A stretch of 32,008 bases of DNA. Source: Loki-b32 sp964493385. Lineage in GTDB: Archaea > Asgardarchaeota > Lokiarchaeia > Sigyniarchaeales > SOKP01. The position numbers and the translations under genes are program-made. Below, one piece after another: positions 1 to 8,431 of this stretch; within the stretch, counting starts at the first letter, position 1; each line of letters begins with the position of its first letter. The notes beneath the pieces are model-generated. The model saw only the letters and a program-made list of their open reading frames with translations. It was not told the DNA's origin and made no database searches. The stretch lies in contig CAZBNW010000016.1 of assembly GCA_964493385.1 (NCBI GenBank), positions 1-32,008 of the forward strand. The letters are read 5' to 3'.

Positions 1-61
1 ATGAATAGCCATATTCTAAGTCTAAATCTTTAAAACAAACATGTCCTTCCATTTGCATCAT
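1..61 (-). CDS. 5' end of a clipped gene, product unknown
   Basis: The first 61 bases, read on the minus strand, open with two consecutive ATG codons and continue for 20 codons without a stop until the window ends. The readable residues begin MMQMEGHVCF and end EYGYS. The upstream side is AT-rich non-coding sequence, as expected before a start, and the gene points the same way as the next five genes. Too little is visible to name a family, and a chance open frame cannot be excluded. Confidence 0.4.
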   Translation of the reverse strand, partial: MMQMEGHVCFKDLDLEYGYS

Positions 62-184
62 TTCAAAATTTAATTAATTAGTAAAATCTAAATTTTAATA
101 TATTCATTGTTTTTTTATTTTATATTTTCTCTCCATATAAGATTAAGTGTCTTAATTACAACAATTTTAATACGAGAAAAGAGA

Positions 185-1429
185 TTATAGAAATAACATC
201 TTAATATGCCTTTTAAAAATATTTACAGTAACATTTGGGGCAATTATCTCTTCGTACTTTTTTAGAGCTTTTTTATATCGTAAGCCCATTTCGGCAGCAA
301 TTTTATAACCTATATGGAGCAGTTGTCGAAAATTTGGATTATAATCCTTGCAAGATATATCATGATGTAAGGTTCTGACATATTGTTCTTTAGTCCAATT
401 ATTTACAACTTTGAGGGGGGGTAATTTATTTTTATTTATATTTATTACTGCGACATACGGTTGGGATAACTCTTCAAATCGATTATAAGCTTTAAAATAG
501 ATTTCCTTAGCAATATCTAGTCCTTCATTTCCAGCTATAGCTAAACCACTCAATTCTTCCAACCATGTAGTTCCAGAAGTTTTTAAATGGATCCCCACAT
601 CAAATTTTTTAATCGCCTTATTAATAACTTTATAAATCGAGAATTTATCGCTTCCTGAATGGATGCTTAGCTTTAAATTATCAGGTAAAGAAAATAACTT
701 TTTCCCAAATTGAACTACAGCTAAAGTTGTTTCAAAATCTTTAACAAATATTTTAACATTTCCCTCGTAATCAACTCCCTTATTAAATCTCCCATAAAAT
801 TTAGGAGCAAACGTTTGAACAGGAATTTTTTCATCTGCAATAGCTGCAAGTATAAAGAATATTTCAATTGGTGTTTGAGGTTTACGTGATTCGTCCATTG
901 AGATTTCAATTATAAAATTGTCAACACCTTTTTTCTCCGTAATCTTGCGGTAAATTTTTCCTGCTTCTTTTATTGCGAAGAGATATTCTCTAGCAATAAT
1001 GCTTAATTGTTCTTCCTTAACACTTAATGACTCATCGAAATTTGGAATAGATATTTTTCCTGTAAATTTTTTATATTTTTCGATAAAAGTATTTATATCA
1101 TCATCAGACGCCTTTTTTCCTATAAATTCAGCTACATCTAGAGTGAAGAAATTACATGAATCAATAAACAAATCAACATTGGAAAGTCCAATATGATCAG
1201 CATCAATATAATACTTTCCTTTCCATTTTAATTCATTTACCGCATTTTGAGCTTCATTTAAAACATCTGAAGGTGTCGTTTTGGTTATCAAATGCTCTCG
1301 GTGAGATTTATTCCAAACGATAGCGATATCTAAACCATTCTCTTCCGCTTTTATTATTGCTTTTAATTGAGCCTTTCCTTGACACCCAAATCGATCTCCG
1401 GTGCCAATTGAATATTTTGGTAATTTCAT
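185..1429 (-). CDS. uxaE: Tagaturonate epimerase family protein (UxaE-like)
   Basis: This 414-residue protein resembles the UxaE family, which interconverts D-tagaturonate and D-fructuronate in hexuronate breakdown. Visible family landmarks are the N-terminal SIGTGDRFG (residues 7-15), an ADH motif in the first third, EISMDE near the middle, IHSGSDKFSIY and the following LKTSGTTWLEE. The C-terminus is Arg/His-rich (FKRHIKML), as in the Thermotoga homologues I recall. The length is slightly below the bacterial enzymes because the usual N-terminal extension is missing. It lies in a minus-strand run with a sugar nucleotidyltransferase and a GalT-like gene, which suggests carbohydrate metabolism. 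The epimerase call is firm at family level; the substrate in this organism is inferred. No dedicated uronate isomerase or dehydrogenase is visible beside it. Confidence 0.85.
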   Translation of the reverse strand: MKLPKYSIGTGDRFGCQGKAQLKAIIKAEENGLDIAIVWNKSHREHLITKTTPSDVLNEAQNAVNELKWKGKYYIDADHIGLSNVDLFIDSCNFFTLDVAEFIGKKASDDDINTFIEKYKKFTGKISIPNFDESLSVKEEQLSIIAREYLFAIKEAGKIYRKITEKKGVDNFIIEISMDESRKPQTPIEIFFILAAIADEKIPVQTFAPKFYGRFNKGVDYEGNVKIFVKDFETTLAVVQFGKKLFSLPDNLKLSIHSGSDKFSIYKVINKAIKKFDVGIHLKTSGTTWLEELSGLAIAGNEGLDIAKEIYFKAYNRFEELSQPYVAVININKNKLPPLKVVNNWTKEQYVRTLHHDISCKDYNPNFRQLLHIGYKIAAEMGLRYKKALKKYEEIIAPNVTVNIFKRHIKMLFL

Positions 1430-1505
1430 CCTATTTCATTAATTAGTATTAAGTTAAAATTAAAAGAAGAACTTTTGTTTTTCAATACTCTTGTATTTAG
1501 TTGCT

Positions 1506-1934
1506 TTACCACCAAGGCCAAAGCCAACTAAACCAAATAAAGAACCAGAAGAACAATATAAAGAAAAACACGAAGTCTAATATGCCAAAAACCAAGCCTA
1601 TTACTGCAATTGCAGCATTATCATCTTTACTTATTCCAATACCACCCATAATTATAGCGATTATTCCTAATACAGGACCAACAAAAATAATACCTAAAGG
1701 GATTCCAAGTATTCCACAAATCAATGCTGCTATTCCATAATTGTTACCGCCACTTGGACCATATACTCGCTGATACGGTTGTACTTGGTATGGTCTTGAT
1801 TGTGGGTGCATCTGTGGTTGTTGTTGAGGTTGCATTTGTGGAATAATTTGTTCTTTTAGAACTTTTCCGCAATTTGGACACACGTTCCACGATTCCTCTA
1901 CTTCATTACCGCAATATGTACAATAAGGACTCAT
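1506..1934 (-). CDS. Zinc-ribbon membrane protein, DUF4190-like
   Basis: This 142-residue protein starts with a zinc ribbon (C-x2-C at residues 5-8 and a second C-x2-C about ten residues later). A Gln/Pro/Met-rich linker follows, then two hydrophobic helices rich in Gly and Ile. The second helix runs into an extremely aromatic C-terminus (FFWFFIWFSWLWPWW). This order of zinc ribbon, low-complexity linker and two-helix hairpin is typical of DUF4190-type membrane proteins, whose role is unknown. The zinc ribbon should lie in the cytoplasm. It is about 75 bases upstream of the uxaE-like gene on the same strand, with no obvious functional link. The aromatic tail is unusual and may sit at the membrane interface. 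Confidence 0.75.
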   Translation of the reverse strand: MSPYCTYCGNEVEESWNVCPNCGKVLKEQIIPQMQPQQQPQMHPQSRPYQVQPYQRVYGPSGGNNYGIAALICGILGIPLGIIFVGPVLGIIAIIMGGIGISKDDNAAIAVIGLVFGILDFVFFFILFFWFFIWFSWLWPWW

Positions 1935-2041
1935 AATACTTTAGTTAATTATTATTCCAAATAGATATCTCATTTTTTTATATTTAAATATTTTTTTGTA
2001 TTTAGGTTTTTTCTAACAGAAGGATTTGAAATCTGATTTAG

Positions 2042-3190
2042 TTAAATTTCTTGCCCTAACTCTAGTGTTTGATCTCTAATTTGAGAATTACTTCTAATTC
2101 TACAATTCGGAGCTATAATTGCTCTCTCTAAAACTACATTATCTCCAATTTCACAATTATTACATATTATACTTTCTGTTATAATACAGCCTGCACCTAT
2201 TTTAATTTCATCCCATATAACACTCTTCTCAATCACAGTATCTTCTCCAATTGTTACATTATGACCTATTGACGTTAACTCTTTTATTTTTACTCGGTTC
2301 TCCAACTGGACAGATTCTCCAAAACAAGTTGGCTTATAGATCGTGATATTTTGGCCTGAGTTTATAATTCCCATGACATAAATACCATCATACTCAACAC
2401 CATTAGGCAAAATGGGCCAAGCATATTTACGTAATAAATCCCAATTTGCCCATAAATAAGTAGTTGAATTTCCTGCATCCATCCAATAATAATTTTCAAC
2501 AAATCCGAATAGATCATATTTGTTTTCAAGAAGATACGGAAAGACTTCACCTCCAAAATCCATTAAACCTGTCTCATGAAGGACGCTTCCGATATCTTTA
2601 CTAAAACAGTAAATCCCTGTGTTAATAATATTTGTATGTAAAAAAAGATCTGCTCTTTGGGCCATGCTACTTAAATACAGTTCCATTGGCGCAGGTTTTT
2701 CTAAGAAAAGATATATTTTTCGGTTTTTATCTAATAATACAACACCATATTGGGAAATATGACTTTCAACAGTTTTCATTGAAATTGTTGCTAATCCTCC
2801 TTTATCGGAATGGAATTCCATGAAACGCTTCATTGGAAGATTTGTCACGATGTCTGCCATTGAAACGACAATTTGATTTGAATCTATACGATCAGTTAAA
2901 AGCCTATAAGCATCAGCAGTACCCTTGCTCTCTTGAATTTCATATTCTAATTCCACATCGCCCAATTTGTCTGGAGTCCAAGTTTCTTTAATATGCTCTT
3001 CCATCTCCTTTCCCATATACGCTAATGCGATTATTATATGTTTTATGTCGGCATATACCAAATGTGCTATCGCATAGTCCACCATTGGCACATTTGTAAC
3101 TTTTACAAGCGGTTTTGGAATTATTGAAGTCAAAGGCATCAAGCGTTTCCCTTTACCACCAGCTAGGATTATCGCAGACCATTCTCTCAA
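2042..3190 (-). CDS. Sugar-1-phosphate nucleotidyltransferase with left-handed beta-helix
   Basis: This 382-residue enzyme should make NDP-sugars from sugar 1-phosphates. The N-terminal two thirds carry the nucleotidyltransferase signature AIILAGGKGKRLMPLT, then PKPLVKV and a MVDYAI segment. The C-terminal third has Ile/Val-rich hexapeptide repeats (for example NVTIGEDTVIEKSVIW) expected to form a left-handed beta-helix. The architecture matches archaeal mannose-1-phosphate guanylyltransferase and glucose-1-phosphate nucleotidyltransferases; which nucleotide and sugar it uses cannot be read from the sequence. The start is TTG, supported by an AGAGGAG Shine-Dalgarno-like sequence about eight bases upstream and by MREWSAIILAGG placing the first strand at the usual distance. 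Its neighbour GalT-like gene also handles nucleotide or sugar phosphates. Confidence 0.85.
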   Translation of the reverse strand: MREWSAIILAGGKGKRLMPLTSIIPKPLVKVTNVPMVDYAIAHLVYADIKHIIIALAYMGKEMEEHIKETWTPDKLGDVELEYEIQESKGTADAYRLLTDRIDSNQIVVSMADIVTNLPMKRFMEFHSDKGGLATISMKTVESHISQYGVVLLDKNRKIYLFLEKPAPMELYLSSMAQRADLFLHTNIINTGIYCFSKDIGSVLHETGLMDFGGEVFPYLLENKYDLFGFVENYYWMDAGNSTTYLWANWDLLRKYAWPILPNGVEYDGIYVMGIINSGQNITIYKPTCFGESVQLENRVKIKELTSIGHNVTIGEDTVIEKSVIWDEIKIGAGCIITESIICNNCEIGDNVVLERAIIAPNCRIRSNSQIRDQTLELGQEI

Positions 3191-3386
3191 TATATGCTCC
3201 TCTAAGAAATTTTCATATATGTAACATATTTAATAGATATAAATCTAATTCAATTTGAATTAAAAACGTTATTAAAATATACTAGAAGAGAGTTTATTGG
3301 ATGGTTTTTACTATTAATATTTAAATTAAATTACCAAATTCTCGGATTAGACAATTGTTAATTTATAACTTTGTAACGTAGAATAC

Positions 3387-4619
3387 TCAATTGAGATACT
3401 TCTTCAATGAATTTCTAATTTCTTCGGCAGCAACGTGAGGTGATTTTCTCGCAACTCGCATGTCATCAGCCATTTCAGCACCCCCAATTATCTCATGTGG
3501 AATAATATCGGCAAACATATGAAAATCCGCATCATAACCGTATGGACAACAATTAAACAATATATTACGATTTTTGTCAATCTCTAAGTCATTTAATGCT
3601 TGAAAAATCTTTTTTAATGAATTTGCCAAATCTTCTATTTGATTAATTTTTAATTGAGCAAATCTTCGTAGATGTTCATTTGGATGAAATCTTATATGAT
3701 AATTTCTTACAGGACTTCCTGTATTGTAGAAAGTCCAGAATTCAGTCTTCAATATAATACGATCAGTATCTCCGTGAGTTGTTTGACATAAATGGCATTT
3801 ATCTCCCATTTCTTTAAAAGCCTCAAGATATCCTTCCAATCGACTTCCATGACCATCCATATTTAAATCTATATAGGTCTGACTATGAATTCGAGGTTGA
3901 GAACCACCGACTTTCCGTCCTATATTGAAAAATGGCATAACTGGAATATCATAATAATCTCTATTAATAGCTTCTTCAATACAATAAAGAATTGCTGCTT
4001 TCATAGAAACAAAGATACCAACCAAAACATCTTCAGAGATTAAATTAAAGCATAGAGAAGGATAAAAATCTCTTGAAATAGTAACTAAATTTATCCCTCT
4101 TGAGAGCTTCAAATGAGGAGGCAAATTTTCTTTTATATATTTTTCGATATCAGGATCCACTATTCTTGCCATTGAAGGGTACCTATTAATTAATGTAAGT
4201 GCTTTACTTGCCTCTGGTATTCTTTCAATACGATGTGGTGTTTCTGAAAAAGGATTATCTCGCCTCATCTCATCTTGAGTAATAATCATTGTATATCCAT
4301 CACCGATTGGCATTCCCCAAGGATCGTAAACTACCTTTCCTTCTACCACTGAAGAAAATACATCTTTATGTCTATCTATTATTTTTTTTGAACAATCGTA
4401 AAATTCTTTTTCTTCTTCTATTGTCTTAAAACCTTCCGGTCGTGCACCACGAATCGGGCTTATGTAAGAATAATGTCCATAATATCTTGGATGTTCTTTT
4501 CTAAAACCAAAATCTTTAGTGTGTATAGTCACAGTTGATAAAGGATCCCATCTCTTAATTGGAACATCATATGTCGTCTTATCTTTAAAATTTTCTTTAC
4601 TTATTATTCCCCATTCCAT
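3387..4619 (-). CDS. Galactose-1-phosphate uridylyltransferase-like protein (HIT superfamily)
   Basis: This 410-residue protein resembles GalT, which swaps the UMP group between UDP-glucose and galactose 1-phosphate. The segment GGSQPRIHSQTYIDL (residues 238-252) aligns with the GalT active-site region containing HPH-G-Q. The nucleophilic His (H245) and the following Gln (Q247) are kept, but the first His of the HPH motif is Arg. In the C-terminal half, EFWTFYNTGSPVRNYHIRF and DFHMFADIIPH match the second HIT-like domain, and GGAEMADDMR matches the GalT C-terminal helix. A C-x2-C (C275, C278) could bind metal. Because of the HPH change it may act on another nucleotide or be a phosphorylase-type HIT enzyme. 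The next gene on the strand is a nucleotidyltransferase, 196 bases away. Confidence 0.7.
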   Translation of the reverse strand: MEWGIISKENFKDKTTYDVPIKRWDPLSTVTIHTKDFGFRKEHPRYYGHYSYISPIRGARPEGFKTIEEEKEFYDCSKKIIDRHKDVFSSVVEGKVVYDPWGMPIGDGYTMIITQDEMRRDNPFSETPHRIERIPEASKALTLINRYPSMARIVDPDIEKYIKENLPPHLKLSRGINLVTISRDFYPSLCFNLISEDVLVGIFVSMKAAILYCIEEAINRDYYDIPVMPFFNIGRKVGGSQPRIHSQTYIDLNMDGHGSRLEGYLEAFKEMGDKCHLCQTTHGDTDRIILKTEFWTFYNTGSPVRNYHIRFHPNEHLRRFAQLKINQIEDLANSLKKIFQALNDLEIDKNRNILFNCCPYGYDADFHMFADIIPHEIIGGAEMADDMRVARKSPHVAAEEIRNSLKKYLN

Positions 4620-4765
4620 AAATTTAGGGTTGTAGTGATCGGGGGGATTATTTTCATCAGGGATAAAAATTACCTCTTTTCTTTTTTACATTAAATTTTA
4701 TTAATATTATTTTAATGGTATATATTTTTTACTCATTGGAGTAATTATAGGGATGATTAATAGTT

Positions 4766-4797
4766 AAAAAAAAAAGAAAAAAAGGTTAAACCTTTTT
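4766..4797 (-). terminator. Hairpin plus T-tract terminator after the RHH gene
   Basis: On the minus strand, downstream of the RHH regulator, the inverted repeat AAAAAGGTT/AACCTTTTT (4779-4797) is followed by a long T-rich run (complement of 4766-4778). The shape is that of an intrinsic terminator, and T-tracts alone terminate archaeal transcription. It would separate the regulator transcript from the GalT-like gene. Confidence 0.55.
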
Positions 4798-4844
4798 CTA
4801 ACCAACTTTTGGCAAATGCATAAAGAACTGAATTTGTAAATTTC

Positions 4845-5135
4845 TTAATATTCTAATCGCTTAATAATTTTATACGTTTTAAATTCTCGAACTGGTTCAT
4901 CTTTTTCATTTAATCGCTCAATTGGCACTCTTACATAATTCTCATCATCAATATCTTCAATTTCAGTCTCCTTATATTTAGCCATATTGTTAGCCATCTT
5001 TAGCTCTCGAAGCAAGAAGTCTCTTACAGCTACTCTAATTAACTCAGATCTAGATGGATATAGCCCATTTTCCCCCACTAACTTTTCTATACTACCGAGA
5101 TAAGATTCAGGAATGTTAACAGTTACAATTTTCAT
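4845..5135 (-). CDS. Ribbon-helix-helix transcriptional regulator
   Basis: This 96-residue protein has an N-terminal ribbon-helix-helix domain: a short strand (KIVTVNIPESY), a first helix (LGSIEKLVGENG), then SRSELIRVAVRDFLLREL as the second helix. This is the CopG/NikR-type DNA-binding fold, which works as a dimer. The remaining 45 residues are charged, with no recognisable ligand domain. The ATG start has an AGGAGAG ribosome-binding site about seven bases upstream. An 8-bp inverted repeat lies directly upstream (5157-5194), a likely autoregulatory operator. The gene stands alone, with a terminator behind it and about 490 bases of non-coding DNA in front. Its targets are unknown. Confidence 0.8.
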   Translation of the reverse strand: MKIVTVNIPESYLGSIEKLVGENGLYPSRSELIRVAVRDFLLRELKMANNMAKYKETEIEDIDDENYVRVPIERLNEKDEPVREFKTYKIIKRLEY

Positions 5136-5156
5136 ATTATCTCTCCTAATTAGTTC

Positions 5157-5194
5157 TTAGACATGCCAAATTTAAAAATCGGCAAAATGTCTAA
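5157..5194. promoter_or_regulatory. Inverted repeat, candidate operator of the RHH regulator
   Basis: TTAGACAT (5157-5164) and ATGTCTAA (5187-5194) are exact reverse complements with a 22-base spacer, and GCC/GGC (5165-5167, 5181-5183) sit nearby as a second paired element. The arm centres are 30 bp apart, about three helical turns. The site is 22-59 bases upstream of the RHH start codon. RHH dimers commonly bind such repeats upstream of their own genes; binding here is inferred. Confidence 0.5.
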
Positions 5195-5625
5195 AACGTT
5201 TTTTAAAATGATCGCCTTAAACCACAAGTTTTTTTATAAGTAATTTTATTACACACTAATATATAAATGTTTATTTTTATCGGATTAATATATTTAAAGA
5301 AAGACTTATTTGTCATTTCTTAAATATAAGGAAATGATTATTAATGTATTAATTTTTAAAATACTGCTGTATCCCTCAAATTTAATGACATTTTTAGAGT
5401 TTTAATTATTATTTAATATGGCTAAAAAATTTTTATTTTGATTTAACTTAAAATTAAAATATTTTAAAAAAAAATTGAAATTAAATAAAAACTATTTATT
5501 TATTTAAATATTCTTAAACAAATTTTCAATTTAAATAATCAATTATTTAAGCAAAAATTAAATTAAATAAGACTATAAAACGTTATCTTATATTTTTTAA
5601 GAAATTTTATACTAAATCAATCTTA
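5195..5625. other. Gene-free AT-rich interval
   Basis: This stretch has runs of A and T, no convincing open frame, and no tRNA-like or repeat-array structure. It lies between the upstream region of the RHH gene and the 3' end of the hydroxyacid dehydrogenase gene, both on the minus strand. Promoter elements for the RHH gene are likely in its first part, but I see nothing else to name. Confidence 0.5.
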
Positions 5626-6678
5626 TTAATATTCTTCCTCTAAATTTACCACGTTAAGGAAATCCTGACGACCTTGAGCCATCCGAGTAATGTTCTTAAT
5701 AATTTCATTCCATCTTAGTAAATCATTAAAAGGGGAATATCCTCGATGTGGTGATAATATAATGTTATCAAGTGTATGGAAGGGAAAATTACAAGGATAT
5801 TTTTTTCCTTCTTCGTTGCTTTCTGGAGTGTAATCATACCAAACATCAATTGCAGCACCTTGTATAGTTTTATCTCGCAATGCATTGAATAAACTTTCCT
5901 CATCAATAATTTCGCCTCTACTAACATTCACTACTAAACCATCAGGACCTAAAAGTTCTAGTTCACATTCTTTAATGATTTTCTTCGTTAAAGAAGTTAA
6001 AGGCACAGCTATTATAAGTATGTCAATATTTTTAAGAAATTGATTAAGTTGAGAAAATTCATATTTTTTTACTTGTGTAGGTAAGGGGTTTTTCTGCTTC
6101 TCCCAATGCTTTCTTAAAATAGAAAATTCTACATCAAAACCACTTAGGAAACGATGAACCTTTTGATTTATAGCCCCATATCCAAATAATCCTACCTCTC
6201 TATGTCTAAATGGAATTGATGGAGCATCTTTATCACCAGTTCGCCATTTACCCTGGCGCATCCACTCATGATGAGGTACAATTTTATTCATAAGTGCCAA
6301 CAAAAGAGCCACAGTGTGTTGAGCTACAAAATAAGAATTTCCATGACCATTAATTAAAAAAACTTCCTTCTGTTTGTTTATTTCTCGAAAGAGTTTGATA
6401 AGATGTTGAACACCAGCTCCCGGATTGATGAATAATTTTAGGTTAGTAGCTTTTGTTAATATTTTTTTGGAGGGACGCCACCCTATTAAGATATCTGCTG
6501 TCTCAACATCCTTAAATAAACTTTTTTCTGACGATTCTTTTTGAAATATAATCTGAACATTTTTTAAAGGTTTTAATTTTTCAATTAGATAATCTTTCGC
6601 CTGTCCAGGAATATTAGAAATAAACCATATAGTGATACATTTATCTGAATTATTTAAAGGATTGTCTGATACGTTCAT
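5626..6678 (-). CDS. D-isomer-specific 2-hydroxyacid dehydrogenase family protein
   Basis: This 350-residue NAD(P)-dependent oxidoreductase belongs to the 2-hydroxyacid dehydrogenase family, which reduces 2-keto acids or oxidises D-2-hydroxy acids. The dinucleotide-binding loop is EVGLFGYGAINQKV (about residues 161-174), with the typical NVSRGEIIDE segment carrying the catalytic Arg (R254) and LSPHRGY carrying the catalytic His (H311). The region AAIDVWYDYTPE replaces the usual DVF-x-x-EP, so the Glu of the Arg-Glu-His triad is not obvious; members with DVWY at this site form a subgroup, and D282 might substitute. The substrate cannot be predicted. The gene stands alone, with 161 bases to the divergent gene at 6840. 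Confidence 0.8.
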   Translation of the reverse strand: MNVSDNPLNNSDKCITIWFISNIPGQAKDYLIEKLKPLKNVQIIFQKESSEKSLFKDVETADILIGWRPSKKILTKATNLKLFINPGAGVQHLIKLFREINKQKEVFLINGHGNSYFVAQHTVALLLALMNKIVPHHEWMRQGKWRTGDKDAPSIPFRHREVGLFGYGAINQKVHRFLSGFDVEFSILRKHWEKQKNPLPTQVKKYEFSQLNQFLKNIDILIIAVPLTSLTKKIIKECELELLGPDGLVVNVSRGEIIDEESLFNALRDKTIQGAAIDVWYDYTPESNEEGKKYPCNFPFHTLDNIILSPHRGYSPFNDLLRWNEIIKNITRMAQGRQDFLNVVNLEEEY

Positions 6679-6839
6679 ATTTTTAGATTGTTATTATTAG
6701 TTTAACTTAATAAAAAAATGTCTTTATCTTTACTGCTAATAAATTATGCTTAATTCAAATAAATTTTTATATCCATTCCGTTGATATATTTATAAACATC
6801 TTTGATTCAAAATTATTAAGGAAAAAAAAGGGAAAAGAA

Positions 6840-8264
6840 TTGTCAGATACGGTTTTAAAGAAGCTTTTTCAAGTGTTTGTAAACAAGCTTGAATATGATC
6901 CTACTGAATACCTAGTTTCAAGTGAGAAACAAGAACTTTCTAATTTTCAGAAAGAAGTGATTGAGAAATCAACTACAATTATGAAAGATAATATTGTAGG
7001 GGAAGTTAAATCATTTGGAGGTAATTTAAAAGTAAATGTGGAAAAATTTAAAGAACTCGAGAAGAAAGCAAATGAGGAATTAGAAAATGAAGAATATGAA
7101 GATATAAAGAAAGAATTAAAGAATTACATTAAAAAATTAAAAGAATTAATTGAAAAAACATGTGTAGCTATAATTCCTGTAAAAGAGATGCCTTGGGTTG
7201 ATGTATTATTTCGAACGGTTCCGCGTATAACTTTCGACAAAAAAATAGAGCTATTAGATAATGCTATTGGCTATTATGGAGAAGTTAAGTGTGTTATTTC
7301 ACGCCCAACAATTTTTGGGAAAATGAAAAATGAGAAACCTTTATTTGCCCCGATAATGGGATCTATTGATTTAGGAGGCTATAAACTCGATGAATCGCAG
7401 AAGGGTCCTAAATCTCAAATATATTCTTACATCAGCGCTATAATCAATTCTTTTGATTCCACAATTGCAAGAAATCATCTTGCGAATTATCATGAAGGAT
7501 ATCAGAGACATGGTGATCCAATCTGTGATTTTTTAATGAAAGATAATCAGTTAATGAATTCAATGGAACGAATTACTTCAAGTATCGAATCAAATCGAGT
7601 TGCTTCAGATATATCGGTCTATAGTATTGCGATACCACAAGCTACAGATAAATCTAGTTTAGTATTAGTCACAGATGAAGGTAAAGATCCTAATAAATAT
7701 TCAAGGTGTTTTGAAGCTCTTTTAAGATTTTCTGCTGAATGTTGCAATATCCCAGCTCAACAACCTCAAGCTCCTGGGCAAATAGCGCCCCCACAACCTA
7801 GCACAGTTAGAACTTCTGGAGGCCAACAACTCAAAACTTGGACCGCCGAAGAATTAGCGGAAGAAGCACAAAAAAGAATGGCATCTCAGCCAGATATGCC
7901 TTCTTGGTCAGAGGAAGACTTAGCTAAATTTGCAGTCGAGCGAGGAACAGGTTTACCAGAAGGCATGGAGGTTTGGACTGAAGAACAATTGCAAGAATTA
8001 GCAAGGAAAAGACAAGGGGGTTTAGACATACCAGAATGGAAAATAGATGAAAGTATGAAAGAATGTGTTAAATGTGGGTATAGTTTGAGGCCTGGATGGA
8101 GTCGGTGTCCTGTTTGTGAAACTCCAGTAGGTACTAAGGTAGAACCAGAACCAAGTGAGAAGCTAACTCCAGAACCGAGCGATGAATCAAAGGAACAGCC
8201 CAGTGAGAAAAAAGAAGAAATCCCTTCAGAGGATCTTGAGGAAGAAAAGGAGGATCAAGAATAA
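6840..8264 (+). CDS. Unknown protein with Trp-centred repeats and a zinc ribbon
   Basis: I do not recognise the family of this 474-residue protein. Residues 45-115 are Lys/Glu-rich and likely coiled-coil. A folded segment follows to about residue 305, then a Gln/Pro-rich linker. Residues 330-405 hold a repeat of about 22 residues with Trp at 334, 356, 379 and 400, pattern W-[TS]-x-E-[EDQ]-L-x3-A-x2-R in the first three units. A zinc ribbon follows (C409-x2-C412-x10-C423-x2-C426) and the tail is strongly acidic with Pro/Ser/Glu. No signal peptide or membrane segment is seen, so it should be cytoplasmic. The start is TTG behind an A/G-rich sequence. The next two genes on the strand are a GTPase and a V4R protein, so a scaffold or adaptor role is possible but inferred. 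Confidence 0.75.
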   Translation: MSDTVLKKLFQVFVNKLEYDPTEYLVSSEKQELSNFQKEVIEKSTTIMKDNIVGEVKSFGGNLKVNVEKFKELEKKANEELENEEYEDIKKELKNYIKKLKELIEKTCVAIIPVKEMPWVDVLFRTVPRITFDKKIELLDNAIGYYGEVKCVISRPTIFGKMKNEKPLFAPIMGSIDLGGYKLDESQKGPKSQIYSYISAIINSFDSTIARNHLANYHEGYQRHGDPICDFLMKDNQLMNSMERITSSIESNRVASDISVYSIAIPQATDKSSLVLVTDEGKDPNKYSRCFEALLRFSAECCNIPAQQPQAPGQIAPPQPSTVRTSGGQQLKTWTAEELAEEAQKRMASQPDMPSWSEEDLAKFAVERGTGLPEGMEVWTEEQLQELARKRQGGLDIPEWKIDESMKECVKCGYSLRPGWSRCPVCETPVGTKVEPEPSEKLTPEPSDESKEQPSEKKEEIPSEDLEEEKEDQE

Positions 8265-8431
8265 TTAATTCAAATTTTAAGGTATTATTTTTAATTTCCT
8301 TTATAAATAACAAAAGAGTGATTCTCTTAAACCGAAAACTTTAAAAGTAAATAAAATCATCAACATTCCAAACTTTTTTTAAGTTATTTTTATTCTCAAA
8401 ATTATAGGAATTAAGAATTTTGGATATATAG

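Noticed and set aside
1501..1740. Open frame on the plus strand rich in Ile, Pro and Lys
   Set aside because: It is antisense to the zinc-ribbon membrane protein and its composition simply mirrors the hydrophobic codons of that gene.
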